A stretch of 64,000 nucleotides of DNA from an uncultured Eubacterium sp. (GCA_910589045.1 CAJUSH010000010.1:1-64000), one strand, 5' to 3'. Shown: positions 31,472-40,914, counted from the stretch's first letter. A program made the numbers and translations. Notes: generated from the letters alone by a model not told the origin.

Positions 31472-32839
31472 ATGGATACGATAGACAGCGCCTACCGCAT
31501 CGTACAGTACATATCAGAGGCGGTGGGGCTGTTTGGTGCGGGCGTTTGCTTTTATCTGCTTTCAAAATATTATGTGGAGAAGAAAAGAACAGCTGCTTTT
31601 GCCGGAATCACCTATGTGCTGGCTACAATTGCGGTGCTTGCGCTTGCCCTTTCCCTGGGTACCTTCTGGACGTATGCGATCAGCGTTTTTTCCGCTTTTT
31701 TTGCACTGTGTATGTGGGAGCCGGGCAACTATGAGCAAAAGCTGTTTCTTGCGGTAACATTTTTTTCGATGCGCGGGTTCAGTGACGGGATTGCGGAGAT
31801 TGTCTACGACAATGTATACAGCTATGCGGAGAAAACGGCGTTTATGAGGGCACATGAAAATCTGTATCTGCTCCTGTATATCGGTATGTGCCTCCTTTTC
31901 CATATTGTGAAATTTTCGTGTATGGCAGGCGGCATCGCCTGCATTGTAAAGGCCAGCGTATATCGGGGCAGAGACCTGTCAAAAAGGTGGTTCTGGCTGC
32001 TGCTTTTGATTCCGGCGGTTACCGGGGCGATGGGTTTTTTCGTGCTGGGCTATTACCGGAATTTTTACATGATAAAAAACGGGCAAAACTCCGATGCGTA
32101 TGATTTTCTCGCATCGCTCTATTACGCCGCTTCCCTTGCCGCGGTGCTCGTAGCGATTGCGTTGTATGAGAGTATGAAAGCGAAGCAGGAGCAGCGGCTG
32201 CAGCAGGATCTCTTAGCTTCGCAGATGGAAAGTATGCAATTGCATATTGAGCATGTGGAGGGACTTTACCGGGAGATCCGGGGCATGCGGCATGATATGG
32301 CAAACCATATCCATACGCTGGAGCAGCTTTATGAAGAGAACCAGACGAGCGAAGCAAGAGCCTATGGCCTGGAGCTGAAATCTGCGCTCGCGCGGGCCCA
32401 AAGCGGGATTGCGAGCGGAAATCCGGTCACGGACGTGGTTTTGCAGATGCATAATGACAGGGCAAAAAAGCAGGGTATACCATTTTGCGCACGGTTTTAT
32501 TATCCGGTGGACTGCGGCGTGAATGCGTTCGACGTGAGCATCATACTGAACAATGCGCTGCAGAACGCTCTGGAGCACACAAATGAGAACGGCGGGCACA
32601 TTTCCGTCGGCTCGTGCCGGAGGAATAACGCATATCTGATCGAGATTACAAACAGCTTTGCGGGGAGCCTTTTGTGGGACAGGCATGGCCTGCCACGCTC
32701 ATCAAAGGGAGCGGGGCACGGCTACGGGCTTGTAAATATACAGAGGGTCGCACAAAAGTATGCCGGGGATATTGAGGTTTCGCATGAGGACGGGGAGTTT
32801 CGCCTTACGGTCATGCTGATGCTGGAGGAAAAGGCATAA
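31472..32839 (+). CDS. GHKL sensor histidine kinase (AgrC-like)
   Basis: 455 residues. Seven or so N-terminal hydrophobic segments (to about residue 240) form the sensor. A coiled-coil region with the phospho-acceptor His in RGMRHDMANHIHTLEQLY follows, then a GHKL ATPase domain with N-box NNALQNALEH and G2 GHGYGLVNIQ. The architecture is that of AgrC-type quorum peptide receptors. It overlaps functionally with the LytTR regulator directly upstream, 1 bp apart. The inducing signal is unknown. Confidence 0.9.
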   Translation: MDTIDSAYRIVQYISEAVGLFGAGVCFYLLSKYYVEKKRTAAFAGITYVLATIAVLALALSLGTFWTYAISVFSAFFALCMWEPGNYEQKLFLAVTFFSMRGFSDGIAEIVYDNVYSYAEKTAFMRAHENLYLLLYIGMCLLFHIVKFSCMAGGIACIVKASVYRGRDLSKRWFWLLLLIPAVTGAMGFFVLGYYRNFYMIKNGQNSDAYDFLASLYYAASLAAVLVAIALYESMKAKQEQRLQQDLLASQMESMQLHIEHVEGLYREIRGMRHDMANHIHTLEQLYEENQTSEARAYGLELKSALARAQSGIASGNPVTDVVLQMHNDRAKKQGIPFCARFYYPVDCGVNAFDVSIILNNALQNALEHTNENGGHISVGSCRRNNAYLIEITNSFAGSLLWDRHGLPRSSKGAGHGYGLVNIQRVAQKYAGDIEVSHEDGEFRLTVMLMLEEKA

Positions 32840-32964
32840 AAGCTCCGGGGCTCATCGACTTACAACAGAATAAGGGTGTTCCACAGCAAAACGGTTTTGC
32901 CGCGGCAGACGGTATCCGATACAGATTTTGCAGATGCAAAATTTAGAAAGGAGACCAGAAAATT

Positions 32965-33735
32965 ATGATGAAGCTTACAGGAGCATCAGGAACGGCAGGG
33001 GCGGCGCAGCGGGGAGCGTCTATGTATTCGCTGCGTATGCAGTCCCGGCAAAAGCAGCAGAAGGGCACGACCATGAATGACCTGCTTGGCGCAGGCCCGA
33101 AGCGGGCGGCAGGAAAGCCGGCTGCAGGAAAGCGGACGGCAGGATTTTCACAGGCGGGAATGCAGGCAATGCTCTCGGCAGCTTCCTCCATGAAGCAGGC
33201 AGAGGCACAGGGCAGTATTGCTACGGAGCTGGAGGGGCGCGCAGGCGTTCTTGAGATTGAGATCAAGATGGATTCCGGCAGAGGTACCAGTGTGGAGAAA
33301 AAGGAGGAGGAGCTGGCCGAGGTGGAACAGACCGCGGCTGATGTAGGTGCGGCACAGATGTCGTCCCTTGCGGATGTGAACGAGGCAGTGAAGGAAGCTG
33401 CCAGTGCGGAAGCGGAGTCGGCAGTCGAGGAGCGCAGGGAGACAAAGCAGGAAGAGAAGCAGGTTTCCAACGATTCCGGCAAGCGGACTTCGGGCGGAAA
33501 CGTCAGGACGGCGCCCGGTTCGGATGAAGCGGCCGGGCCGGCGGGTGTATCCAATGCCGGTGAAGCGTCCGGCCTGGCGGGTGTATCCAATTCCGGTAAA
33601 GCGTCCGGCCTGACAGACGGATCCAACCAGATGGGCGGATCGGGCGCTGCAGGGGACACCGCAGTTTTTGCTGCCGGTGCGGTCGCGGCAGGAGCCCCTT
33701 TGCAGGGTTATCATCCGGTGGATATCCGTCTGTAG
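32965..33735 (+). CDS. Low-complexity Ala/Gly/Lys-rich protein of unknown function
   Basis: 256 residues, with AAAGGAGACC before ATGATG. It lacks signal peptide and membrane helices. The N-terminal 75 residues are basic (KRAAGKPAAGKRTAGFSQAG), the central part is acidic and helical, and near the C-terminus a 13-residue unit (GVSNAGEASGLA, GVSNSGKASGLT) is repeated in tandem, mirrored by a 39-bp DNA repeat. It is 12 bp from the next gene, which has a FliD-like C-terminus, so the pair is probably an operon. It could be a cytoplasmic or flagellar accessory protein. Not recognised. Confidence 0.65.
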   Translation: MMKLTGASGTAGAAQRGASMYSLRMQSRQKQQKGTTMNDLLGAGPKRAAGKPAAGKRTAGFSQAGMQAMLSAASSMKQAEAQGSIATELEGRAGVLEIEIKMDSGRGTSVEKKEEELAEVEQTAADVGAAQMSSLADVNEAVKEAASAEAESAVEERRETKQEEKQVSNDSGKRTSGGNVRTAPGSDEAAGPAGVSNAGEASGLAGVSNSGKASGLTDGSNQMGGSGAAGDTAVFAAGAVAAGAPLQGYHPVDIRL

Positions 33736-33747
33736 GGAGGTGTGTAT

Positions 33748-34527
33748 ATGTCAGAGATAAAAGGCTTCGATGACTATGAGCGTTATGCGGATTATGCAAA
33801 CCGATACAGCCGGACGATCAATTTTAACGATTATTTCGGTGGAAGCGGACAGCAGGCATCCTCAACGGGCGGCCAGGGTCTGCTTGCGGATTATGCCGCC
33901 ATTAGAAACGGAAGCTACGGAAAGCTCTTAAAGGCGCACTATGCGCAGGCGGAGCGTGAAATGTCCGGTCAGGGAGATACGCCGCAGAAGCTGACGCTTC
34001 TGAAAACGAGTGCGGATTCCTTAAAGCAGTCCGTGGATGCATTAGGTCAGGCGTCGCTCTGGGAAAAGAAAAAGATAAAGACGAAGGATCTCGAAACGGG
34101 GGAGGAAACCGAGCGCGAGGATTACGACTGGAAGGCGATCACGAAGGCGGTGAAGTCCTTTGTGGATCACTACAACGATGTGGTGGAGGAGGCCGGTGAG
34201 TCTGATACGAAGGGTGTGCTGCGTCAGGCGATGTGGATGACAAACGCGACAAAGACGAATGCGTCCCTGCTGCGTCAGGCGGGCATTTCCATCGGAAAGG
34301 GCAACAAGCTGGAGCTGGATGAGGATGCGCTAAAGAGCGGGGATATCAGCACACTCAAGTCGCTGTTTTGCGGCTTTCATTCCTATGGAAGCGGTGTTGC
34401 GCAAAAGGCGGAGGGTGTTTCGCGGGCGGCGGGCATCGCCGGCACCGGCGCCGGTTATACAAAAAACGCTGCCTATGCTTCCGCATGGAGCAGGCTGTAT
34501 GGGAATACGATCGACGAAAAAAGCTAA
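33748..34527 (+). CDS. Protein with FliD-like C-terminal region, unknown role
   Basis: 259 residues from ATG 33748 (GGGAGGTGTGT upstream). The N-terminus is polar (FDDYERYADYANRYSR), and the middle is helical (KSFVDHYNDVVEEAGESD). Near the C-terminus LLRQAGISIGKGNKLELDED followed by STLKSLFCG resembles the C-terminal pattern of flagellar cap protein FliD, where a Gly-rich turn precedes a loop ending in LF. It is shorter than FliD (usually over 400) and lacks its hypervariable centre. No flagellar genes are close. Similarity is suggestive only. Confidence 0.6.
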   Translation: MSEIKGFDDYERYADYANRYSRTINFNDYFGGSGQQASSTGGQGLLADYAAIRNGSYGKLLKAHYAQAEREMSGQGDTPQKLTLLKTSADSLKQSVDALGQASLWEKKKIKTKDLETGEETEREDYDWKAITKAVKSFVDHYNDVVEEAGESDTKGVLRQAMWMTNATKTNASLLRQAGISIGKGNKLELDEDALKSGDISTLKSLFCGFHSYGSGVAQKAEGVSRAAGIAGTGAGYTKNAAYASAWSRLYGNTIDEKS

Positions 34528-34540
34528 ACAGATATGGATT

Positions 34541-34568
34541 GGGAGCGGCTGTGTGGACGGCCGCTCCC
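34541..34568. terminator. Hairpin between convergent genes
   Basis: GGGAGCGGC (34541-34549) pairs with GCCGCTCCC (34560-34568). No clear T-run on either side, but its position between the convergent gene at 34527 and aroA fits a shared terminator. Confidence 0.5.
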
Positions 34569-34672
34569 GGTTTATACCGGGCGTGAGATCCGTATTCTGT
34601 CCGGTATAACAGGATGCGCACAGCCGCATAAGGAGATATGGTAAGGATATGCATTCCCCCAAGGGGGAGACA

Positions 34673-35953
34673 TCAGCCCGAGACCCGCGCCAGCGATTCG
34701 TAAAAATCGGGGTAGGAGATGGCAACGGAATCCGCGTTTTTGATGATGGTCGGCTCATCGCATAAAAGCCCTGCCACCGCGAAGGACATGGCGATGCGGT
34801 GGTCCATGTGGGAGTCGATGACGGCTCCGTGCAGGGCTTTGCCGCGGATGACCATGCCGTCGTCGGTGGCGGCGGCATCGGCGCCCATGGCGCGCAGACC
34901 CTCCACAACGGTGTCGATGCGGTTGCTTTCCTTGACCTTCAGCTCCTGCGCGTCCCTAATGACTGTTTCACCTTCGGCAAAGCAGGCGAGGACAGCGATC
35001 ACCGGAAGCTCATCGATGAGTGTCGGGATCAGTGCACCGGAGACGGTTGTGCCATGGAGAGCGCTGCTTGTCACGATGAGGTCGCAGACCGGCTCACCGG
35101 AGACGGTGCGGACGTTTTCGCGGACGATGCGTGCGCCCATGGCATCGGCCACGCGCAGGATGCCGTCCCGGGTGGGGTTGATTCCTACATTTTTTAGGAC
35201 GAGCTCGGAGTTTGGAACGGCCAGCGCCGCCGCAATCCAGTATGCCGCGGAGGAAATATCGCCGGGAACTTCGATTTTTTGTCCTGTAAGCGCCGGCTCC
35301 GGGCGGATGGATGCGGTGGTGCCCGAGGTATGTACGTCTGCGCCGAAGCCTGCGAGCATCAGCTCGCTGTGGTTTCTGGAAAGGGCCGGCTCCGTGACGG
35401 ACGTCTCACCGTCGGCGTAAAGCCCTGCAAGCAGCACGCAGGATTTGACCTGTGCGGATGCCACGGGGGAATGATAGCAAATGCCGTGCAGCTGTGCGCC
35501 CCTGATTTCAAGCGGCGCACAGCCGTTGTCCCGGATGCTTCTTATAGCGGCGCCCATCTGTGTCAGCGGGTCCATGATGCGCTTCATGGGCCTTTTTTGG
35601 ATGGAGGCGTCGCCGTTTAGGGTCGTCGCAAAGGCCTGCCCCGCGAGAATGCCGCTTAAGAGTCTTGCCGTAGTGCCGCTGTTTCCCACGTCAAGGAGAC
35701 GATCCGGCGCTTTTAAGCCATGAAGCCCCGCACCGTGTATGAGCACGCGCTCCCTGTCATTTTGAATGGAGACGCCCATCGCCTGAAAGCAGGAGATGGT
35801 GGAGAGGCAGTCGGCGCCCTGCAAAAAGTTTGTGATCTCTGTCGTACCGTCTGAGAGCGCGCCGAGCATGATGGCGCGGTGACTGATGGATTTATCGCCG
35901 GGGATGAAAAGCTCACCCCGCAGTCCGGCGGATTTTGTGATGTTCATGTCCAT
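34673..35953 (-). CDS. aroA: 3-phosphoshikimate 1-carboxyvinyltransferase (EPSP synthase)
   Basis: 426 residues. The family signature is clear: FIPGDKSISHRAIMLGAL at the N-terminus, LDVGNSGTTARLL near residue 90, SRNHSELML, and KESNRIDTVVEGLRAMG with DHRIAMSFAVAGL near the C-terminus. It joins shikimate-3-phosphate and phosphoenolpyruvate in aromatic amino acid synthesis. The ATG at 35953 is preceded by AAAGGAACATCAT. It follows tyrA in the same direction, 85 bp apart, so the two probably share a transcript. Confidence 0.96.
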   Translation of the reverse strand: MDMNITKSAGLRGELFIPGDKSISHRAIMLGALSDGTTEITNFLQGADCLSTISCFQAMGVSIQNDRERVLIHGAGLHGLKAPDRLLDVGNSGTTARLLSGILAGQAFATTLNGDASIQKRPMKRIMDPLTQMGAAIRSIRDNGCAPLEIRGAQLHGICYHSPVASAQVKSCVLLAGLYADGETSVTEPALSRNHSELMLAGFGADVHTSGTTASIRPEPALTGQKIEVPGDISSAAYWIAAALAVPNSELVLKNVGINPTRDGILRVADAMGARIVRENVRTVSGEPVCDLIVTSSALHGTTVSGALIPTLIDELPVIAVLACFAEGETVIRDAQELKVKESNRIDTVVEGLRAMGADAAATDDGMVIRGKALHGAVIDSHMDHRIAMSFAVAGLLCDEPTIIKNADSVAISYPDFYESLARVSG

Positions 35954-36038
35954 AGGATGATGTTCCTTTCCGTTGTTTTATGTCAGCTTTGTGTCACGCT
36001 GCTGCCCGTTACCGGTCGCGGAGCGGTCAGCACCTGCC

Positions 36039-37136
36039 TTAGCGCTCATAAACCGTATAGTGGTATTTGCGCAGCAGCTCCACGGATTTTTGCAGGGAGT
36101 CGCCGTCGTACATTTCCAGATGCAGCACGCCGTCTTCAAATTCCCGGTTGTGGATGATGCCGATGTTTTTGATGCTCAGGTTATTGCTGGCGAGGATCGT
36201 GGCGATTGTGGCGATTCCGCCTGCCTCGTCGATGAGGTCGCAGTAAAGCTCGAACACCTTTTTGATAGGGCCGGAGCCTTTGATCGTGATGGAGTCCCGG
36301 TAATCCTTTGCAGCGCAGAAAAAGCCGTTGATGGCATCCCTGTTGGACGCGGCGATCTGTGTCCGGATGGCGGCAAGCTCCTCGACGAAGCGATCCATAA
36401 TATCCAAAATCTGCGCCCGGTTGGATAGACAGATGCTTTCCCACATGACGGGGGAGGAGGATGCGATACGTGTAATATCCTTAAATCCGCCTGCCGCGAT
36501 GGTTTTCATCGTCTCCTGCTGATCGTCAAGTCTTTGTACGAGGTTGACAAGGCTCGCGGCGACGATGTGGGGCAGGTGGCTGATCGTGGCGGTAGCGTGG
36601 TCGTGGGCGTCGTGCTCCAAAACGATGGGGAGGGCGCCGAGGCTTTCCACGAGCGTGGTCAGCTTTGCCACCTGATCCGCAGGGTTCTCCGCAGTTGGTG
36701 TGAGCACGTAGTAGGCGTTTTCCAGCAGGTATGCAGTGGCATTTGCGTAACCGGTCTTTTCGGAGCCGGTCATGGGATGCCCGCCGATAAAGCAGCGGGT
36801 GAGTCCGAGGGAGGAGGCCGCCGCATGGATATCGGATTTGACGCTGCCAACGTCGGTGACGATGGTGTGTTCGCCGAGGAAGGGCTTTAGCTGTGCTAAG
36901 TACTCGATGTTTTTCTGCACCGGAGCACACAGAAAAATTAAATCACAGCGTCCGATTTCTTCCAGGGAGAGCAGCGTGTTGTTTTCTATGGTGTGGTCCT
37001 CGTATGCCTCCGTCACCGTGGACAGATGCCCGGAGGTGGCATATAATTTTTTTTCGGGATAAAGGCGCTTTAAGGTTTTGGCGATGGAGCCTCCGATGAG
37101 GCCAAGCCCGATAAAGCCGATGTTTTCAAAAGCCAT
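36039..37136 (-). CDS. tyrA: Prephenate dehydrogenase with C-terminal ACT domain
   Basis: 365 residues. An N-terminal Rossmann motif (IGFIGLGLIGGSIAKTL) binds NAD(P). The helical prephenate dehydrogenase domain has the block FIGGHPMTGSEKTGYANATA and HDHATATISHLPHI. The last 75 residues (GGIATIATILASNNLSIKNI, then GIIHNREFEDG) form an ACT domain, expected to bind tyrosine for feedback control. It oxidatively decarboxylates prephenate for tyrosine synthesis. AAGGAGTACCCATT precedes the ATG. First gene of the leftward tyrA-aroA pair. Confidence 0.94.
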   Translation of the reverse strand: MAFENIGFIGLGLIGGSIAKTLKRLYPEKKLYATSGHLSTVTEAYEDHTIENNTLLSLEEIGRCDLIFLCAPVQKNIEYLAQLKPFLGEHTIVTDVGSVKSDIHAAASSLGLTRCFIGGHPMTGSEKTGYANATAYLLENAYYVLTPTAENPADQVAKLTTLVESLGALPIVLEHDAHDHATATISHLPHIVAASLVNLVQRLDDQQETMKTIAAGGFKDITRIASSSPVMWESICLSNRAQILDIMDRFVEELAAIRTQIAASNRDAINGFFCAAKDYRDSITIKGSGPIKKVFELYCDLIDEAGGIATIATILASNNLSIKNIGIIHNREFEDGVLHLEMYDGDSLQKSVELLRKYHYTVYER

Positions 37137-37318
37137 AATGGGTACTCCTTCTTTGTCCGTATTTCCAGCCTGTGAACAGGATTCTTTTTAACAGTATAAG
37201 TATAGCACAAAGAATCGACGCTTTAAAGTGGTAAAATGTATATGAGAAACGCTGTTAGTAAAAATAACCATACAATTTGGACATTTCAAAATTTCTTTGT
37301 GTAAATTGGATAAAAGAG

Positions 37319-37347
37319 TTGTAAATATTCAGATGTTTTAGTAAAAT
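37319..37347 (+). promoter_or_regulatory. Promoter of the EF-G-like gene
   Basis: TTGTAA (37319-37324), 17-bp spacer, TAAAAT (37342-37347), about 80 bp before the ATG. The rest of the 290-bp divergent region (37137-37426) is AT-rich and shows no other gene. Confidence 0.5.
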
Positions 37348-37426
37348 AAATATATGTGGATAAGTCCTGACTGCGATCCGCGACGTATTTTGGCGGTCAG
37401 AGAATGAAATAGGAGGGTAACTTTAT

Positions 37427-39517
37427 ATGAATGTTTACACAACCGAAAAGATTCGTAACGTTGTATTGTTAGGCCATGGAGGGGCGGGCAAGACCAGCCT
37501 GGTAGAAGCAATGGCATACCTGGCCGGTCAGACGACCAGAATGGGCAAGATCAGTGAAGGCAATACAATCAGCGATTTCGACAAGGAAGAGATCAAGCGC
37601 TCTTTTTCCATCAGTACGTCCGTTGTCCCCATCGAGTGGGAGGGAAGCAAGATAAATATTCTGGATACGCCCGGATACTTTGATTTCGTGGGCGAGGTAG
37701 AGGAGGCAGCGGCCGTGGCAGACGCGGCGATCATCGTTGTTTCCGGTAAAGCTGGCATCGAGGTAGGTACAAAGAAAGCGTGGGACATCTGCGAAAAGTA
37801 CAAGCTGCCGCGCATGTTCTTTGTGACCGATATGGATATAGATAACGCAAGCTACCGTCAGGTTGTGGAGAACCTGCAGGAGCTTTACGGCAAGAAGATC
37901 GCGCCGTTCCATCTGCCGATTCGTGAGAACGAGCAGTTTGTCGGCTATGTCAATGTGATCCAGCAGCGCGCGAAGCGCTGGAAGGATGACGGGACGGTGG
38001 AGAAGTGCGACATTCCCGATTACGTGCAGTCCAATCTGGAGATCTGCCGCGAGGCGCTCATGGAGTCCGTTGCGGAGACGAGCGAGGAGTTCATGGACCG
38101 CTACTTCGGCGGTGAGGAGTTTTCCGATGACGAGATCCGTCAGGCGCTGCGTGTAAATGTGGCGGAGGGCAGCATCGTGCCGGTGCTCATGGGCTCTAAC
38201 GTGCTGGCCCGTGGTATGTATACGCTCATGGTGGATATCGTAAAATATCTGCCCAGCCCCGACAAGCGTGCCTGCGCGGGAATTAACGCAAAGACGAACG
38301 AGGTTTATCAGGCAGATTACGATTTTTCAAAGCCGAAGTCTGCGTATGTGTTTAAGACCATCGTAGATCCGTTTATCGGTAAATATTCACTGATTAAGGT
38401 AAATTCCGGCGTGTTAAAGACGGATGATGTGATGTACAATCACCACAAGGACGTAGAGGGCAAGATCGGCAAGCTCTATGTGATGCGCGGCGGAAAGTCG
38501 GAGGAGGTTAAGGAGCTGCATGCGGGAGATATCGGCGCTTTAGCGAAGCTGACGACGGCTGCGACCACCGATTCACTTTCTACAAAGGCGAACCCCATCG
38601 TCTACATCCGTACGACCATGTCTACCCCTTATACCTATATGCGCTATAAGGCAAAGAACAAGGGCGACGAGGACAAGATCTCTCAGGCACTCCAGAAAAT
38701 GTCCCAGGAGGATCTGACCTTAAAGGCTGTCAACGACAGCGAGAACGGACAGACACTGCTCTACGGCATCGGCGAGCAGCAGCTGGAGGTTGTGGTGAGT
38801 AAGCTTCTGGCAAAATACAAGGTTGATATCGAGCTGTCCCGCCCGAAGGTTGCCTTCCGCGAGACGCTGCGCAAGAAATCCGATGTAGAGTATAAATATA
38901 AGAAGCAGTCCGGCGGACACGGACAGTATGGTCATGTAAAGATGACCTTCGAGCCTTCCGGCGATCTGGAGACCCCCTATGTATTCGAGCAGATCGTTGT
39001 GGGCGGTGCCGTTCCGAAAAACTACTTCCCGGCAGTTGAGAAGGGTATTATCGACGCGGTACAAAAGGGACCGATGGCGGCTTATCCGGTTGTCGGTGTG
39101 AAGGCCGTGCTCTACGACGGCTCCTACCATCCGGTAGATTCCTCCGAGATGGCGTTCAAGCTCGCTGCCTCGCAGGCATTCAAGAAGGGCTTTATGGAGG
39201 CAAATCCGGTGCTCCTAGAGCCGATCGCATCCATGAAGGTTGTGGTTCCCGACAGCTACACGGGCGACATTATGGGTGATCTGAACAAGCGCCGCGGCAG
39301 AGTGCTCGGCATGAACCCCATCGAGGGCGGCAAGCAGGAGATTTTAGCGGATGTGCCTTACACCGAGCTGTTCGGTTACAACACCGAGCTTCGCTCCATG
39401 ACCGGGGGCGCGGGTGAGTTCTCTTATGAGTTTGCACGCTACGAGCAGGCTCCCTCCGATGTTCAGGAGAAGGAGATTGCGGCACGCGCAAGCAAGCTGG
39501 ACGGCACGGAGGATTAA
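37427..39517 (+). CDS. Elongation factor G-like GTPase (EF-G2 type)
   Basis: 696 residues with the five-domain layout of EF-G: GTPase domain with P-loop GHGGAGKTS, switch II DTPGYFDFVGEV, then domains II-V, the domain IV tip block YHPVDSSEM, and TGDIMGDLNKRRGRVLGM in domain V. It differs from canonical EF-G (AHIDAGKTT, NKMD): the P-loop is GHGGAGKTS and the G4 motif reads TDMD. This marks the divergent EF-G-like/EF-G2 family found beside a normal fusA in many Firmicutes, whose role is unsettled. Stand-alone, with a bidirectional terminator after it. Confidence 0.9.
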   Translation: MNVYTTEKIRNVVLLGHGGAGKTSLVEAMAYLAGQTTRMGKISEGNTISDFDKEEIKRSFSISTSVVPIEWEGSKINILDTPGYFDFVGEVEEAAAVADAAIIVVSGKAGIEVGTKKAWDICEKYKLPRMFFVTDMDIDNASYRQVVENLQELYGKKIAPFHLPIRENEQFVGYVNVIQQRAKRWKDDGTVEKCDIPDYVQSNLEICREALMESVAETSEEFMDRYFGGEEFSDDEIRQALRVNVAEGSIVPVLMGSNVLARGMYTLMVDIVKYLPSPDKRACAGINAKTNEVYQADYDFSKPKSAYVFKTIVDPFIGKYSLIKVNSGVLKTDDVMYNHHKDVEGKIGKLYVMRGGKSEEVKELHAGDIGALAKLTTAATTDSLSTKANPIVYIRTTMSTPYTYMRYKAKNKGDEDKISQALQKMSQEDLTLKAVNDSENGQTLLYGIGEQQLEVVVSKLLAKYKVDIELSRPKVAFRETLRKKSDVEYKYKKQSGGHGQYGHVKMTFEPSGDLETPYVFEQIVVGGAVPKNYFPAVEKGIIDAVQKGPMAAYPVVGVKAVLYDGSYHPVDSSEMAFKLAASQAFKKGFMEANPVLLEPIASMKVVVPDSYTGDIMGDLNKRRGRVLGMNPIEGGKQEILADVPYTELFGYNTELRSMTGGAGEFSYEFARYEQAPSDVQEKEIAARASKLDGTED

Positions 39518-39555
39518 CCCCGGCGGTTTTGGTCTGCACAGGTTCTGGTAACAGT

Positions 39556-39593
39556 AAAAAAGGCTGGAGACAGGTTTTGTCTCCGGCCTTTTG
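39556..39593. terminator. Bidirectional terminator between EF-G-like and hxlR genes
   Basis: AAAAAGGCTGGAGACA pairs with TGTCTCCGGCCTTTT around a GGTTT loop. Runs of A on the left and T on the right serve both strands of this convergent pair. Confidence 0.85.
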
Positions 39594-39594
39594 A

Positions 39595-39987
39595 TTATTC
39601 GGGAACGGTGATGGGCTTGTATGTATTTTGGCTTTTACAGGAGCAGGCTGCCTTGCCTGACCGTTCCAGATAATCCTTTCCCCACTCGCACATGGCATCC
39701 AGTACGGGCAGAAAGCTTCTGCCGAATGACGTCAGGGAATAGATGGTCCGGGGCGGTTTTTCCGGGATTACCTCGCGATGGATCATGCCGTGGCTTTCCA
39801 GATCGTGGAGCTGGCCGGAGAGCATTTTGGGCGTAGCATTTGGGATCCGGCGCTGCAATTCCATATAGTGAAGCGGCTGCCCGGCGAGATGCCATAAAAT
39901 TAAGGGCTTGTACTTGCCGCCGATGACGGAGAGTGTAGCATCCACCGGGCAGTAGAAGTTTTCTTGTTCGCATTTCATAGATTTCAT
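39595..39987 (-). CDS. HxlR-family winged-helix regulator
   Basis: 130 residues from an ATG at 39987 with AAAGGAAATC upstream. The HxlR pattern is clear: FYCPVDATLSVIGGKYKPLI (then LWHLAG), the recognition region RIPNATPKMLSGQLHDLESH and the wing YSLTSFGRSFLPVLDAM. The Cys near residue 11 and a C-terminal Cys pair (ACSCKSQ) could be redox-sensitive. It is divergent from the SufC/SufB-like operon, which it may control, possibly in response to oxidative stress or iron. That is inference from position. Confidence 0.88.
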   Translation of the reverse strand: MKSMKCEQENFYCPVDATLSVIGGKYKPLILWHLAGQPLHYMELQRRIPNATPKMLSGQLHDLESHGMIHREVIPEKPPRTIYSLTSFGRSFLPVLDAMCEWGKDYLERSGKAACSCKSQNTYKPITVPE

Positions 39988-40121
39988 AGTCAGATTTCCT
40001 TTTTTTGCAGGGGCGCTATCCTTTTGGAAAGTATCTACCCAAAAAGTGCGCTCTTGCGGCTTTTTTGTCGTGTAATATAATACGGGTATGGACAAGTTCG
40101 CGTTGGGATTTTTCTATCGAC

Positions 40122-40150
40122 AGTATAGGCGAAGGTGTACCGAAAGTCAA
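40122..40150 (-). promoter_or_regulatory. Promoter of the hxlR gene
   Basis: On the minus strand TTGACT (40150-40145), 17-bp spacer, TATACT (40127-40122). It lies within 21 bp of the rightward sufC start codon, so the two transcripts overlap or compete. Confidence 0.6.
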
Positions 40151-40170
40151 GAAAACAAAATGGAGGAAAT

Positions 40171-40914
40171 ATGCTGGATATGCTGGAATTGAAAGACATT
40201 TCTTTTGAGGTTTCCGGAGATTCAGGCTCAAAAGAAATTATACGAAACATGAATTTATTATTGCCGGAGGGGCAGGTTGTTGCACTGACCGGGCCAAACG
40301 GCGGCGGAAAATCAACGCTGGCAAAGCTGATTGCCGGAATCCAGAAGCCCTCATCGGGACATATTCTGTTTCAGGGTGAGGATATCACGCCGCTCGGCGT
40401 TACGGAGCGGGCGAAAAGGGGGATTGGCTTTGCGTTTCAGCAGCCCGTTCGATTTAAAGGCATCACGGTGCTTGACCTGATTCGGATTGCCGCCGGAAAG
40501 GAGCTGCGTGTTTCGCAGGCGTGTGAGTACCTGTCAGAGGTAGGTCTGTGTGCGCGGGATTATATCCGCCGTGAGGTGGACGGGCGCCTTTCCGGAGGAG
40601 AGCTGAAACGAATTGAAATTGCGACAGTTTTGGCGCGCCTGGCACCGCTTTCTATTTTTGATGAGCCGGAGGCGGGCATCGATCTGTGGAGCTTTCAGAA
40701 GCTGGTTCAGGTTTTCGGGAATATGAAGCAAAAGCTGCACGGTTCGATCCTTGTCATCACACATCAGGAGCGCATTTTAAGCATTGCGGATGAAATTGTT
40801 GTGGTGGCGGAGGGGCAGATTCAGCGGATGGGACCGCGGGATGAGATGCTGCCGGGACTCGTTCACAGCCCGAATCCGGGCGGCTGTCGTTTTTACCAGG
40901 AAGGGGGAGAATAG
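40171..40914 (+). CDS. sufC: SufC-like ATPase of a minimal SUF (SMS) iron-sulfur assembly system
   Basis: 247 residues. Walker A LTGPNGGGKSTLAK, the Q-loop FQQPVRF, the signature RLSGGELKRIEIA, Walker B PLSIFDEPEAGIDL and the SufC-type Glu-Ala-Gly-Ile-Asp D-loop are all present. SufC drives shape changes in SufB/D scaffolds during Fe-S assembly and is cytoplasmic. ATG 40171 follows TGGAGGAAAT. A longer in-frame start at 40135 lies within the leftward promoter. Only one SufB/D-type partner follows, with no SufS, SufU or second scaffold, the two-gene arrangement described as SUF-minimal or SMS in anaerobes. Confidence 0.87.
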   Translation: MLDMLELKDISFEVSGDSGSKEIIRNMNLLLPEGQVVALTGPNGGGKSTLAKLIAGIQKPSSGHILFQGEDITPLGVTERAKRGIGFAFQQPVRFKGITVLDLIRIAAGKELRVSQACEYLSEVGLCARDYIRREVDGRLSGGELKRIEIATVLARLAPLSIFDEPEAGIDLWSFQKLVQVFGNMKQKLHGSILVITHQERILSIADEIVVVAEGQIQRMGPRDEMLPGLVHSPNPGGCRFYQEGGE

